This document shows, piece after piece, positions 1-12,168 of a DNA stretch of 64,000 nucleotides; the first letter of the stretch is position 1, and every line of letters begins with the position of its first letter. The DNA lies in NCBI GenBank assembly GCA_009792885.1, contig WMCF01000009.1:1341054-1405053 (forward strand). The letters run 5' to 3'. The translations under genes were made by a program, and so were the position numbers. The notes under the pieces were generated by a model, which saw only the letters and a program-made list of their open reading frames with translations, was not told the origin of the DNA and did not search any database. The DNA is from Eremophila alpestris peregrina (taxonomy: Eukaryota > Chordata > Aves > Passeriformes > Alaudidae).

Positions 1-1608
1 ATAGTGGAAGTTTACTCTAGTTTTCTACTTATCCCTGTTACTATACCCATGAGGGAATGTAGTTCTGGAAGTCTGTGTGGGTGTTGCAGAAGTGAGCTTT
101 CTCACAGTAAAATATTGTTAAAGAGAGAGGTTTTAATAGTGACAAAAACTTTTGTGTTCCTGTTGATACTGAGAGCATACCTTTTAGGAAATTATGTATT
201 GTTTTACTTCTTGGGTTGACAGTATTTGTCTGTTTTAAATGCTAGCTCTGCCAAATTCAGTCCTACTAAGCTGTACTTTGATCATGACAAACTGGTTTTA
301 TTAAAGTAATTAAAAATATTCTGTGCTTTAACTAATTTACTGTTTCCACTCTAAGGATATAAAAAAAGTTACTACATTTATTTAGTGATATTTCTTTTTA
401 GCTGGAAAACAGGCTGGGTCATAAAAATATCAATGACATTAAATAGTGCTTAGGAGTTCTGACCACTTTTCACTCATGTTGATGATGTCCAAGCAAAGGA
501 AACTTGCTTTCCTTAGTAAAAGGCATGTTTTTGACTTCTTGTATTTGCATGCTACTTTTTTTCTGAAACTTTACTGGTATCTATACATGAAAAGCCAGAT
601 ACAATATCTCATAATGTTGCTGGCTCTGAAAACTGGGCACTGATGTCATATCTGAAGTGAAATTTGAATTTATCCTAAAAAACCAATAATAATTTTGCAG
701 GATCAATAGTGCAACCTCCAATTCCATGGAAAAATTTCTTTATATGTCTTTTAGAAAATATTTTTTTTTTTAATTATGAAAGCAGAGAGCAAATGCTAGT
801 ACGTGTGCCATTAGCAGTGTTCCTTAAATAACTTGGTTTAACAGGTACTTGCTGATGGTTTGTTTTGCTGAGAGCAGCCATGAACTTTGAACAAAATATC
901 AGGGGACAGATAAGTTACCGATTCATCTGTGTGGTTTATTGGGTGGGCATGTATCTGTTGTTCAGCTGGCAGCATTAACTGTTTCTGACCCTGATCCAAG
1001 GAGTCAGGCACAGGGAAAAGGGTTTGTTCTCATGCACATGAGGCTGTTAAAGTCTCATTGCATAGGCCCTGGGCAGTGCTTATGCATGTTTTATTTTGAA
1101 AATAGCTGTCTTTCAAATCAGTATTTTGCCAATATTATAACATTCCCAGAGTGTACTACAGCATTTTTTCACTAGTTTTGAGCATCCTGTGGAAAGGCTT
1201 AGATGTTCCTTGGCTGTTAGGATGGTGGACACTGGTCAGTGATCCTGAGTGGAGCACAAGGAGCTCCTCCCCTTTCTGTGTGTTTCTGACACTAAATATA
1301 AACCACGTCTGTCTGTCTCAGGGAGTGAGGGGAATGGGATGTGTGAATTCACAACCAGTGATGGCACCCGTGCAGTCACTTTGTCAGGTTGTCAGTGTCT
1401 TTGCAGCGTGTTGTGCATATTAAGTGACTGGCAGGTCTCATGACTGTACATCCCCGAGCCTCTCTAAAAGTAATTTTATAGCCATGTGGCCTAAGAAAAG
1501 ACACAACTTTGCAAGTAGTGGTAGTATTTGTTCTTAGCACAAATATAATTAAAAAAAAACAATGAAGGTTTTCCAGTCTAAAAGACCTTGCACAGGTGTA
1601 CCTGTTAT

Positions 1609-1609
<1 letters not shown>
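1..1609. other. AT-rich noncoding stretch, nothing recognised
   Basis: Both strands were read for splice-bounded open segments and known repeat ends. Only short ORFs of fewer than about 90 codons occur, and none has coding character. It could be intergenic or the upstream part of an intron. Confidence 0.5.
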
Positions 1610-1660
<51 letters not shown>

Positions 1661-1693
1661 GTTTACATTTTTTTTTTTTTTTTTTTTTTTTTT
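1610..1693. repeat. Double poly(T) tract (50 T, then 26 T)
   Basis: An uninterrupted run of 50 T (1610-1659) is followed by the 8-base spacer ggtttaca and 26 more T (1668-1693). On the minus strand this is a long poly(A), as in the tail of a retroposed sequence whose body would lie at higher coordinates. No recognisable retrogene or SINE body follows at 1694-1950. A lysine-rich ORF on the minus strand (1376-1726) is only a translation of this tract. Homopolymer length may be inexact because of sequencing error. Confidence 0.9.
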
Positions 1694-4600
1694 GTAACTA
1701 AATATACTAATTTTGTCTAGAAGCATGCTCTTGCTTTGGAGCCTTTAGCATCTCTCTTCTCTTAATGATCTTGTAAATAATTACTTGCTTACACTTGTTT
1801 GAGCTCTGATTTTACATTCACTGTACCCATGCTGTCTGGCATGGCTGGGCACTGATCCCACAGGCTCCTTTGGTTACCTCCCTAGGGAAGGTGCCATAAC
1901 CTGTCACCTGTGTGGTGCTGTGTCACAAACAGAATGGGAGCCTCACACAAAGTTTATCTGTTGAGTTACATGGTGCGGAAAGGACCCCTTGCTTTCTGAA
2001 CTCCTCAGAGGGGAGTCCAGGTGTGGCTGAATCCAATCTTAGCCCTAGACTTAGTCAACAGTTTATGTCTAAAGGATTATCCAGGTGTTATTGAACCTGT
2101 GCACAACTTTTTTCGCAGAATTAAGGATGGCAAACCAGATATATTTGTATAAAATATTTAATTTATTATGATAATGATTAGACTAAAATATCTTAAACAG
2201 AATTATTTACTCCACAGGCAGAAGCTATAACTATTAGTACAGTCTAATTCTCTGTTTTTAAGCAATATTGAAGCAATTATGAGAAAGCCAGCAAAACCAA
2301 TTAATAAGGAGTGATTGATGTTACTGACTCATACCAAAGACTGTAGGCAAATCTCTTTTTTTCAGCCTTGAGGAATAACCTTGAGGGGCATCTCCAACCC
2401 AAGGGAGGATCTCCACACACACTCCAAGAAGGGGGATGTCAGAAGACCCTGCCATTAAAGAATGGGGCTGCTCAGTCTGAGGTCTCCAGGCCAGCTGTGT
2501 CAGTTCAGCAGCTTTAGATAAGTTATCAGTAGTATCACTTTTCCATTCTTTTATGAGGCACTTTACCAGGCCAGCTACATCTTCACCTCACTTTCAGGAT
2601 GTTTAATTTTGGAGCTGATGAGTCAGTCTGGTTCCAGCATTATCCAACACAAAAAGCAGGACAGATAGCTTTGCAAAGAGGGCGTTGTTCAAGTTGGTTT
2701 ACCCCATTCTAGGCAGAGTATCCTGTTACACACTGGCTGAGCTCATTCAAAACTATTTGATTCTAACTGAGGTGTTTAATCTTATCCTCCCTCTCCCAGC
2801 AAGTTTCTGTATAAGTGAGAACAAAAATATAGCACTTAATTTTGGAAAAAGAAAAATAATCTAATTCAGATCTCAGAATTTCAGGTACTGTTGTTCCCCT
2901 TCAAACTGCAATGTTATTATTTTCTATATTGTCAAAAAGAAATGTTCATCAAATAAATATGTGATGAATGAGAATCTGTTACACAAATAAGTTTGTAGCT
3001 ATGCTGTCTTGAATATTTGGTAGGCCAAAAAATAATTAGATTGAGGGCTAAAATATTTGCAGTTGCCTGAAGAATACTGTAGGAGGAATTTGGAGTCCTG
3101 CTGGGAATTTATCCCCTGCCCTAAAAGCATCAATTTGCACAGAGATGGGCAGGAAGATGCTGGAAGGGGGGAATGAGAAAAAGTAAAACTACCCAGACAA
3201 TGAATAGTTTTCTTTAATATGAGGGTTGCAGCAGGGAGAGGGGAAAATCCAGGAGGAGTACCACAGGTTGCCTTTCCTCTTTGGTCTGCTGGCTAATTGG
3301 TGTGTGCATATTGGTCAGAATCTGCGCAGCTTTGAGCCAGCTGGAGGAGGCAATGCTGCTTGCTGTGTCCTCAGTAGGAATTTGGGGGGGGTGGACTAAA
3401 CTTTACTCATTCTGTTTATGGAATAATTTTTTCTAATAAAGGGGTTTTTAGATGTAATAATCATAGGAGAACCCTTTGGGTTCTTATTCTGGCAATGAGA
3501 CTCAAGTCAGAGTGTTTTATTTAATATTAAAGGGTACAGAATGTAGGAGTGTGCTTCTAAGGTTATCAAAATACTCAGTTGCACAGGCATTTTCTTTCCA
3601 GCTCTGAACTCTGAATCTTTTCTTTTGAATTACAGGTAGAATGTTGTCTACCAAAAGCCGTGTTTTTGGAATTAACCTTGTTTTACAATGGTTCAGATAC
3701 CAAGTTGTAAGTGGAGAAACTGCTTCTCTCAGCCAACCCAAACCCCAAGACTTTCACATAAAGAAATGAGGGGTATGCCTGAACTGCTGTCTCCTGTGAT
3801 TAAGGAGAGAAGGAGAATGGATACCAGATCCCTGCTAATGTTTGTGAGGAGGGATTGAAAAGTAAGATCTGCATACTGCTAGCTGGTAGTTAAACTGTTA
3901 AAAATGTTCACTGCAAACTGTTTCTCTGAGGTACATTACCTGTTCTGATCCAATTCATTAATTCTTGGAAGAAAATGAGAGCAGGCTTGCAAATGCACCT
4001 AAAGCTATGAAGACTGAAAGCTTAAGGTGGGGGGCATTACTTGTCTCAACAGCAGTGTGACTGTTTTGATTTAATTTTTGGCTGTTATAAGCCATCAAGC
4101 ACCTATGAAAAATGGCAGCTAATGACTTATATGCTCTCTCCACACTTTGAGTGTCAGGAGATGTAATGACTTCTTGAAAACAAGTTGTGCACTGACTGAA
4201 GCTTGTCCTTGGACTAAAACAGTTTTTGGCAAACCTGTTTTCAGCAAGGTACGTAGTTTATGTGTAGAGTTTGTTTTTTACCTGGATGTAAAAGTTTTAA
4301 TTCTATGCAACCACTTTTCAAGGTACTTGCTAGATCTTTGAATATGTTGTGGGTTATATTCTCTTAAGTTCTCTTTAAGAACTGTTGGTTCTCCTAAAGA
4401 AAATGCTTGTTTTGTATGAACAAGTCTTGATGCACTTCACACTTCAGTAAAATTATGGAAGCACTGTTTGGGGTTTTTTAACACTCAGGGAATACTACAA
4501 GAGGGTAATATACAGAATGCTGAATTCTTTCTTCATCCAATATACATGATGGGCTTTCTTTAACAAGAGAACAATGTTTATTTTAAGAGAAGTGGTTTTT

Positions 4601-5999
4601 GCTCCATCTCAAGAAGTGAAAAAGTTGTTTTAAAAACCCATGATGTTAAATGTGCTGGACAAAGTACTATTGAGAAGACAGCAAGGGCATATTAAGTAGC
4701 AGTTCAATGACAAGCATAAAAAGGATGATGGCAGCTTTTGGTTTTCTATGTGAACTACTGGTGGTTTTGCCTATGGCAAACTAAGCCAAAATAAAAAGAT
4801 ATGTCTGAACTTTTTTGTGTGTGTAGGTAGATGACTTTCTACATTCTTCTTGGAAAAGGAAGAAAACAAAACCTGCACAATTATTTTGTGACTGGCCTGT
4901 TCCTTTGTCATGTGTGTTAAGATGTCACTGTCAATAAAATGTTGCAGCAATGTATTAAGAGAAAAGCCATGTGAGGCTGCTGTGTAACACGCTGGTGTTT
5001 TTCTAGTCACAACAATTTCTTTGATCTATTGTTTTTAGATTAGAGGATTATGTTTTTGAAGCATTGGCATTTATTTTTATAAGAGATAAGACATCAAATA
5101 CATAACTTTTTTCCCATAATTCTGTTGGGAGAATTACGGGAAAGTGTCGAAATAAGATCTGTATTCCATTCCATAAATACCAGTTTGAGTTATGCTTATA
5201 TTTTCGTAATAGCATTCTTGATAATTTTTTTCCTAATTACCTTAATTTCCAAGTTTATGGTGGCTGTTTTTCTGGTTGGTACAGCAAGAGATTAACAGTG
5301 AATAGGCAGGAACTGTTTTATTAAAGTTTTTAATATTTTGTATGTCAGTTCTGCATAAAAAAATGATAGTAATAAATGAATCTTTCTCTTTTTGAAACCT
5401 GCTCTGTGAATGCATTTTAAAACTGAATAGTGTGGGACACACATTCAAATGACCTGTAATTTTAAAAAAATTGTAATGAAAAGACTGGCAAACATGACAT
5501 GTTTGCAAAGTGCTGTTTGTATCTCTTGATACAGAGATTCATGAACAAGAGTTAATGTTGGTAAGGAATGTAACCTAATTTCAAAACTTCTGCCTGGTGA
5601 AAATGGTAGGCTTTGTGTGATGTTACCACTGATGGAAAGGACCTGAAAGAGCTGCTAATCAGCATTAGGAGGCTGCTTCTTAATTGTAGCCTTTAGAGAA
5701 AAAAGTTGCCAGCATAGATCTATTCTGTACTTAATGTTTTGTTGTTAAGCTTTTAGACAGATGGCACTGTAAGAGATTTCTCTCAGTTCCTTCCTCTGAA
5801 GGTCATCTAGCCTTAGTGTAGAAGATTCTGACCTCTGCAGCATGCTTATATTCTAGTAGTTGTCAGTGCACATTTCTGTAGGAGGTTTGCATAATCTCTG
5901 CTGATTTGCATGTTCTCTTATTAAGCAATATCAGGTGACTGTGGAAAATCTTAAATTCTGAATAGACCAAACACGTTTAAAATCCCACCAAACTTGCAG
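1694..5999. other. AT-rich noncoding stretch, nothing recognised
   Basis: There is no repeat end, RNA gene or convincing exon. Scattered short ORFs have no family resemblance. A short acceptor-like pyrimidine tract ending in AG near 3635 is not followed by a matched donor. Confidence 0.5.
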
Positions 6000-6059
6000 T
6001 GTCCAAGGCTCTGGGCACTGCAGATGCCAGCTGGTCTGACCTTAAACAAGTGTGACCAG
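6000..6059 (+). other. Weak candidate exon (60 nt)
   Basis: The segment is preceded by ...acttgcag and followed by a full-consensus donor, CAG|gtgagt. Phase 0 is open for all 20 codons (starts CPRLWALQMP, ends NKCDQ). The pyrimidine tract before the acceptor is poor and the segment is short, so this could be chance. It lies about 5 kb upstream of the first ATG-bearing candidate exon, so it could also be an untranslated leader exon. No gene family is recognised. Confidence 0.15.
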
Positions 6060-9000
6060 GTGAGTAACAAATTTTAAAGCATTTAGATGAAAGGATGTGT
6101 AACAGATGCTTGCAAATACCAGCACAGTGCTCCCTGGAGGAGTTGTATGATTAACTGAAAGCAGGGCAGGCTGGGAAGGACTGTCTGATCTCTTGCCATG
6201 GACATACTCTAGAAATTAAATGTTTTTGTCAAAAATGGTTCAGGTTGTGCTGGGGAAGTGATTTTTAGAGTATGATTCGCCTCAGGTCTATTTCTGTCTG
6301 ACCCAAGTTCTTTCTCGTGCCAAGGAAACAAAGTATCTCTGCTTCTTCCCCTTCTGAGGAAAAAAAAAATCCTCCCTTTGTCAGAGAACTTGTGATAAAT
6401 TCCCTTTTATCTGTGAGCTGCTTGAATGGCTGGGTGCTGTGCAAACTTTTGGTCAAAAAGAGAGAATAGCAGGTGGGAGTAGGAACCTTGTTGCTCCTGG
6501 CCAGCACTGAACATGAAAGGCTCAGGAGCTGATGGCAACAGGACTTAAAAAAGCTTTGAGCCCTTCTGAGGTACACTGGTGACTCTTGGATGAGTTCCAC
6601 TAACGTCAGTCTCCCTTTCTGGGACACCTTTCACAGCCCTAATATCATGCCTCCTCAGGGATGGGCGCTGGCACTGCCCAAGCTGCACTAGCCCATGGCT
6701 TGGGAGCAGAGACTGCCAGAGGAGGAGGCAGGAAGCTTCTGTCCAGTTTGTCCTGTCTATCCATCTATCTCTACAGAAGAGCTTCCAAGAGCCCTTGTGC
6801 ATGGCCTCAGCCCTGTGGTCCTATTGAGATTGCTAAATGTGATTACTTAAAACAGATGAAAATCTGTTATCAATTTCCTGGAGTTATGTGTTGGCTTATT
6901 TTTTCTATTTTTTAAAATTCTGTTTTAAATCTTTAATAGTTTTTATTGCTTGAGCTACTTTTTAATTTGCTTTCTCTGTGTAGCTTTCCAGACCCTATCC
7001 CTTCCACTCTTAATTTTCAGCAAAACTAGTTTGTTTTCAGAAGTGGTAGTGCAGTAAGAGGAAAACTTTGTTAATAAAAGATTAATTTCTCCCAGATATC
7101 CTGTGAAGGTCTTGAGTGCATTTTTTTCCTTGATATTATGATGAATTTTACCAGAATTTTACTGGAAACCATATATTTGGCCCAAAACGAGACAGTGGAA
7201 TGTCACTGGACACTTGGTGTAAGTGCTGTAATCAGCTTAGTTACTGGGATGGGAGGATATGAGAAGATGGGAGTGAGTATCTAAAATATGAATTTTAATT
7301 CCTGTCTTTCCAGCAGCAGGTAGTACTGGCACTTGATGGAAAGAAAGCCCATGTGAGTGTGTGTGCATGCTGTGGTGGTGGGAATTAGGACATTGCTCTA
7401 TAGAGAACTGTTCATTAGTAGTGTTGCTGGTTGGAGAGCTTGCTCTTCCTCACATGATTTCCAGAGACAGATTGCTCTTATGTATCTTAATGCAAGATTT
7501 TGAAAAGAAGGAAGGGGTAGCAGCTTGTAAGTAGAAGATACCAAAAAGCTTTGTTGAAAGTGAAGGTTGCAGGACATTTGGCCTCTAAGCAGATTTTGCA
7601 GTGATGCTTGTTTTAGCATCTGTGTAATTTCCATAGACTTGTCCACCAATATGGATTGTAAAAGCATGCTTGCCTACCAGGACAGACATATTGTGGTGGT
7701 TTAGTTGTGTGGGACTGTAGCAATGTGTGCCTCTATGAAATAAAGCCAGCTATCACAGTCTGAAGCAAGCTGTTAGGGGATAACGGTTTCTCTGCAACTT
7801 GTAATTACATTGACAAGAGCTGCTGCTAAGTTGGCAGATACAGCTGTTGTCAGAAATCTTTTTAAAGAGACTTGTCCTGCAGTTGCTAGGATTGCCTTGG
7901 CAACAGGCTGCTGAGGAAAATGCTTGTGGGTGGGAAGAAACTGTACTTGGCATTCAGAAGTTGAGATGCTGTAAGGAGTATAATGTTCTCAAAAAAAAAA
8001 GTTGTTTAGGATTTGCTCATGTTACATGATTTGAGCTTTTGGAACATGGTAATGAACCACCTGAGGGCACAGCCTTCCACATACCAGCAGGGTATCCAAT
8101 TCTGGTTTAAAGTCAGATCATTTGGGCAAGTCTGTGCTGTTTGCAAATACTAATATGAAACGGGGTGCTCTTCAAAATAGTCTAAACTTATAACAAAATG
8201 CCTCAACCTGAATTATTTTGATACTCTGATCTTCCCAGTTTTTTGAGTTACAGTCATGAATCTGATTTTTTAAAAAGGAAGAGGGCTTTTTGGTTTTTTT
8301 GGCACACAGTGTTGAGATACTTTTATGTACAAAGCTGCCCTGACTGGCTGAGCACAGGGAGCAGCCAGCAGATTCTCTGTTCCATTTCTGCATGTTTTGC
8401 ACATCACAGGCATTTTGGGGGTAGCATGCCTGGGAAGAAAACAATTTGGGATGTAACCAAAGCCATGCAGGTGAGGATGGAATTGATGTGGGGTGTAGTG
8501 GAGTTTTGGAAGTGTGTAGTATCATCACAGTACTCAGAGATGGATTGCTTCACATCTCTTTTTTGTTACAGAAACAACTTTTAGGTTAGACATTCCAAAC
8601 ACCAACAGTATTTTACAACTTTGGCTTATTTAGTAGATGGAAGATTTGAGCTACAATGGATCTTGACCTTCCCAGGTCTTGTATTATAAGATAATATATT
8701 GTAAGATGATTTTTGGATTAAAAAAAGTGTTGAGTTAATGACTGGGAAAACACAAGGAGTTTTCTGTAAATTTTTTTCTTTTCCCCCTACATAAAGGGAA
8801 AAACAGATTTTCTGTGTGTTTGGCTAAAAGTTCCTAAGCACCACAGAACCATAGCAGTGGTGGAATTTTAGAGTATTTCTTTAGCTGCTGCCTTATGAAA
8901 AGGATGCTTTTGTTTCTTCCTGGCATTATCTGAGAAGCACAGTACTTATTAATATTTAATGATATGGTTTAAAAGGCTGTGAATGGTTTCAGATCTGATA

Positions 9001-11325
9001 AACAGCAGAAATATGAAGGGATGGTGTGAAAAGATGTTACATTTGCATGAATTCAGAAAAATGTTGTATAAACAACAGATATGAAAGGAAAATCTGCCAC
9101 TGTGGAAATCGTTTTGACACCCCCAAGCCTGAACTTGCACGCAGTCAGAGTGTGTGCACACAACTGTTTCTTTTTCTTGCAGACTAAAATTAGTCATAAC
9201 CAGCTTTGCTACTTGCATAACTTTTCCTAGAACATCTATGTTTCCACATAAACCAGGCTGTCATTGCATGGCTCCTCCATCCACTGAAGATACCATGTTT
9301 GTGCACTTCTATGCAAATTAAATTCCCACAGAACACAGCTAAGAAAAAATATTTGAATGTAAGGGAATCTAAAACACAGTCTGATGATTTTTAAAAAAGA
9401 TTCTTTTCTACAAATTTTAATTACTGTTTTTTGTTGAATGCAAGTAAATTACTTTGAAGGAAAGGGCTGTGGATGTTCTCTTAAGTGAGAAAATATTTGC
9501 TCACTGCTAAAAACACTTTGGTAGGTAATGATTTATTTGAGAAGGGTGATTGGTGGTGTTGGTGGCTTTGAGGGGTACTTAAAAAAAGTGCCATCATAAG
9601 ACAGTGGGTGCACATCTGAAAATACAGAAATATTTAAATACTTCTATTCTGTTTGTTTTGGTTTTTTTGTTGACATTCTGGGTTTTGTTTTTTTGTTTTA
9701 TTAGCATATAAATAAGTCTGAAAGACTGTTTCAATGCCTAAAGGGGAACTATATAAAAACATCTCTATGGAATGAGAGCAAGAGTTTTTAAATTGAGGTT
9801 GCCCCTTGAGGGATGTAGCCTGATGTGATGTTTGGGCTTTTTTTGGATCAGGAATATTCCTTAGTTTGTCTTAAGAATATCCCTTGTAGGAAGGTCAGGC
9901 TGGCTGTACACAGACTGAGAGTTTTGCTGCACCACTTTGAGGTGTGGCTGTGATGGGAGTGAGGAGTTTAATGAGGCCCTGGACTTGATATCCCTGAACT
10001 AATGGGAATTTTCAGCTGAAGAAAAAATTCCATGTTTTCTGGAGACTTGCTAGCAAATGGGGAGCAGTTGGAGAAATGCAGTACTGAAATGAGAGGAAGG
10101 AAATTACCCATTAACCTTTACAAAGCTATTAAAGAAAATAAAATTATTCTCATTGGTTTGTATGTCTTTCTAGGCATTTTGTTAGTGTTTTGAGGAGGGC
10201 CAGCTCTGTGTGTGTTTATATCAAGTTTACAAAAGTCTAAACTGTGGTCTGTGTGTTACCAGTGCTGGCTGGCTTTTGAGACTCCTGGTGTATCTTTCCC
10301 TGACTTTGTTGAAACATTGCTCCAAAAATGATAAATAATTCATAGAGAAGGAAACATCCAAGAAAACTGCAGAAAGCTTTGAACAAACCCTACATACTTA
10401 CATTAATATAAAAGCAAGGAGTTTGGCTGCCAGGGTGAAAGCATCGAAAAAAACTAGGTATGGTTTTTTTTCTAAAATAGGACTATTAATCATTGCCTTG
10501 CTTATCTCTTGAAGCCATGCCTGCTTTTTTTTTTTGTTTCCCAGAAGTTTCATTTTCTTAATTTCCTAAGAAAAATGTAGTGTTGTATGTATGCAGAGGG
10601 GAGTATTTCCCAAAAACATGGCTGAAACCTGATTTTTTGGCAGCTTGTTTTGCAATTTGCTTCATCCGCTGCTCAGTGCTTATCAGATGACTTCGGTTCT
10701 CTTCTGCTCCTTTACCAGAAGAGCTTCAATTCCATCTCCAAGGAAGATGCTAATTAGTAAATGCATCTAGTTGTTAGAAGCAACTGGGCAGTCAGAGTTC
10801 CTTGGGTGTTTGTGTTGCTGTGAGAGGTGTATCTCTTTGGGTAGAAATTTAAAACTAGATAATCACTTTTCTAGTTTTAAAAGGAAAGACTAAAGTGGAT
10901 AAAGTGCAGACAAAAGGGAAGAGACTTGAAATAGAAGTGACCATCAGCCTCTTTAAGAAGGGAAGTGTATATTGGTATATGTGTGTGTGAAAGATGAGTT
11001 AAGAAACTACCAAGAGAGGAAAAAGGACAAAAGGGAAATAAGGAGCAGGAGGGAATTGCCTTGTGCAGCCTGGTCAATGATGAAGTGTAATGAATGTGTT
11101 TTTGGTCCTTCCACATTCCTTAAGGAAAACCCAAACAATAAATGATTGAACTGCTGATTGAGACAAATTGCTGCTGCTACCTTTTGAAAGAAACTAAATT
11201 ATTAACATGGCAGGTGTTATCTGAAAATCTGTATGTTCCAGGGGCCTGAATAGAGTTAATTTTTAAACTGCTTGAGTTGCGGAAAAAAAATCCTGGTAAA
11301 ACGTTGTTTTCTCCTTACAATTTAG
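6060..11325. other. AT-rich noncoding stretch with T/G-rich tracts
   Basis: No convincing exon, repeat end or RNA gene was found. A T/G-only-like tract lies at about 9650-9705. ORFs at 6265-6627 (minus) and 8243-8584 (plus) are the longest here and look like chance reading frames. Confidence 0.45.
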
Positions 11326-11484
11326 GCGCCACAAATAAGAACAGTCATTTTGGGGAGCACAAGCACAAGCCATAAGAAATGGTTACAGAAGTTTGTCCCA
11401 CTGTTCTGTGTTCCTTGGAAAAATTGCAGAAGACTTGGACAGAGTATGACAACACAAAAGAAGATTCAGTGATGCAGAAATGTG
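11326..11484 (+). CDS. Candidate 5' coding exon of an unidentified gene
   Basis: A pyrimidine-rich acceptor (ctccttacaatttag) precedes the segment, and it ends at a good donor, TGTG|gtatgt. The first ATG is at 11379, with an in-frame TAA just upstream at 11373, so translation would start there if the exon is real. It then runs 35 codons plus 1 nt. The peptide begins MVTEVCPTVLCSLEKLQK and continues with charged, heptad-like residues (TWTEYDNTKEDSVMQKC), suggesting an alpha-helical or coiled-coil segment. The exon ends in phase 1. The next strong exon (17124) reads in phase 0 from its first AG but fits phase 1 from a second AG five bases on. I do not recognise the protein. A noncoding exon is the main alternative. 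Confidence 0.5.
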
Positions 11485-11548
11485 GTATGTTGGAATTTCT
11501 TTTTCTTAGAAACCGGAATTTAATATTGACATATTAATTTAGTTTTAG

Positions 11549-11638
11549 ATGTTTAGCTGGACAGCATCAGCACAGCATGAAAACATCTGTCCTTCACTAG
11601 ATAACATGAAAGGCTTTGCCACCTTTGCCACAATCAAT
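11549..11638 (+). other. Open segment next to the 5' candidate exon
   Basis: Lies 64 bases after the previous donor, starts after ...aatttagttttag and is open from an ATG (MFSWTASAQHENICPSLDN) to a possible donor, AAT|gtatgt, at 11639. It is too close to the previous exon for a normal intron and only phase 0 is open, so I consider it probably intronic. An extended or alternative first exon cannot be excluded. Confidence 0.15.
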
Positions 11639-11900
11639 GTATGTGTGGAGTTTTACTTTTTGTGTGTGTTACACCTAGACTTTTTGACACCCTTGCTTTT
11701 GCAAAGAAATGTAAGGAAATCAGAACATACTAACTAAAAAGTTTCTGTTCTGTAACAGTTAAAACCCACTTCAGCTGTGCAGTTTCAGTGCCTGCCTCCA
11801 AAAGCAGAATGTCATCACTCAGTGCGTGCTCACCCTCTGTGGGGAGGAAGGAATGCGCTGGTGTGGGAGGATGGATTTGGACAGGGGGAAGCTGCCACCT

Positions 11901-11980
11901 AGCGCAACTTCTCTGGAGCCACAGACCTAGGAAACCATCTAGTGCAACTTCTCTGGAGCCACAGCCCTTGGAAACCCGCC
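11901..11980. repeat. Imperfect 40-bp tandem duplication
   Basis: Two adjacent 40-bp units (11901-11940 and 11941-11980) share agcgcaac/agtgcaac, the core ttctctggagccacag, and ggaaacc, with a handful of differences mainly at the 3' ends. The second unit runs directly into the CpG-rich patch. Confidence 0.9.
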
Positions 11981-12095
11981 TGCGTGTGCCTGCAGAGCTG
12001 TGGGATAAGGGCGGGGCTGTGCCGCTCCTGGGAGCGGGCGGTTCCGTTCCCTGGTCCGCGGCAGGCGCCGAGGGAAGCAGGGAGGGGATGGAGGC
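11975..12095. promoter_or_regulatory. Short CpG-rich patch with GC box (possible promoter)
   Basis: This is the only clear CpG cluster in the window. It contains a GC box (gggcgggg, 12009-12016), then gagcgggcgg, tccgcgg and aggcgccg, in otherwise AT-rich DNA. It sits about 500 bp downstream of the ATG-bearing candidate exon, so it could be an alternative or antisense promoter. An ATG at 12088 (ggggATGg context) opens a 26-codon stretch starting MEADIWDNDSKD, ended by TAA at 12166, with no convincing donor. The patch is far shorter than a typical CpG island. No TATA box or initiator was identified. Confidence 0.3.
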
Positions 12096-12168
12096 TGACA
12101 TCTGGGACAATGACAGCAAAGACCTATTTTCTAGTATAACCTCAACCACTTCAAATGTGCTCGCTTAA

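Noticed and set aside
1376..1726. Lysine-rich minus-strand ORF (116 codons)
   Set aside because: It is a translation of the poly(T) tract only.
11730..12168. Overlapping 126-139 codon ORFs on both strands over the CpG patch
   Set aside because: Low stop density from GC content and the 40-bp duplication explains them. No conserved domain is seen.
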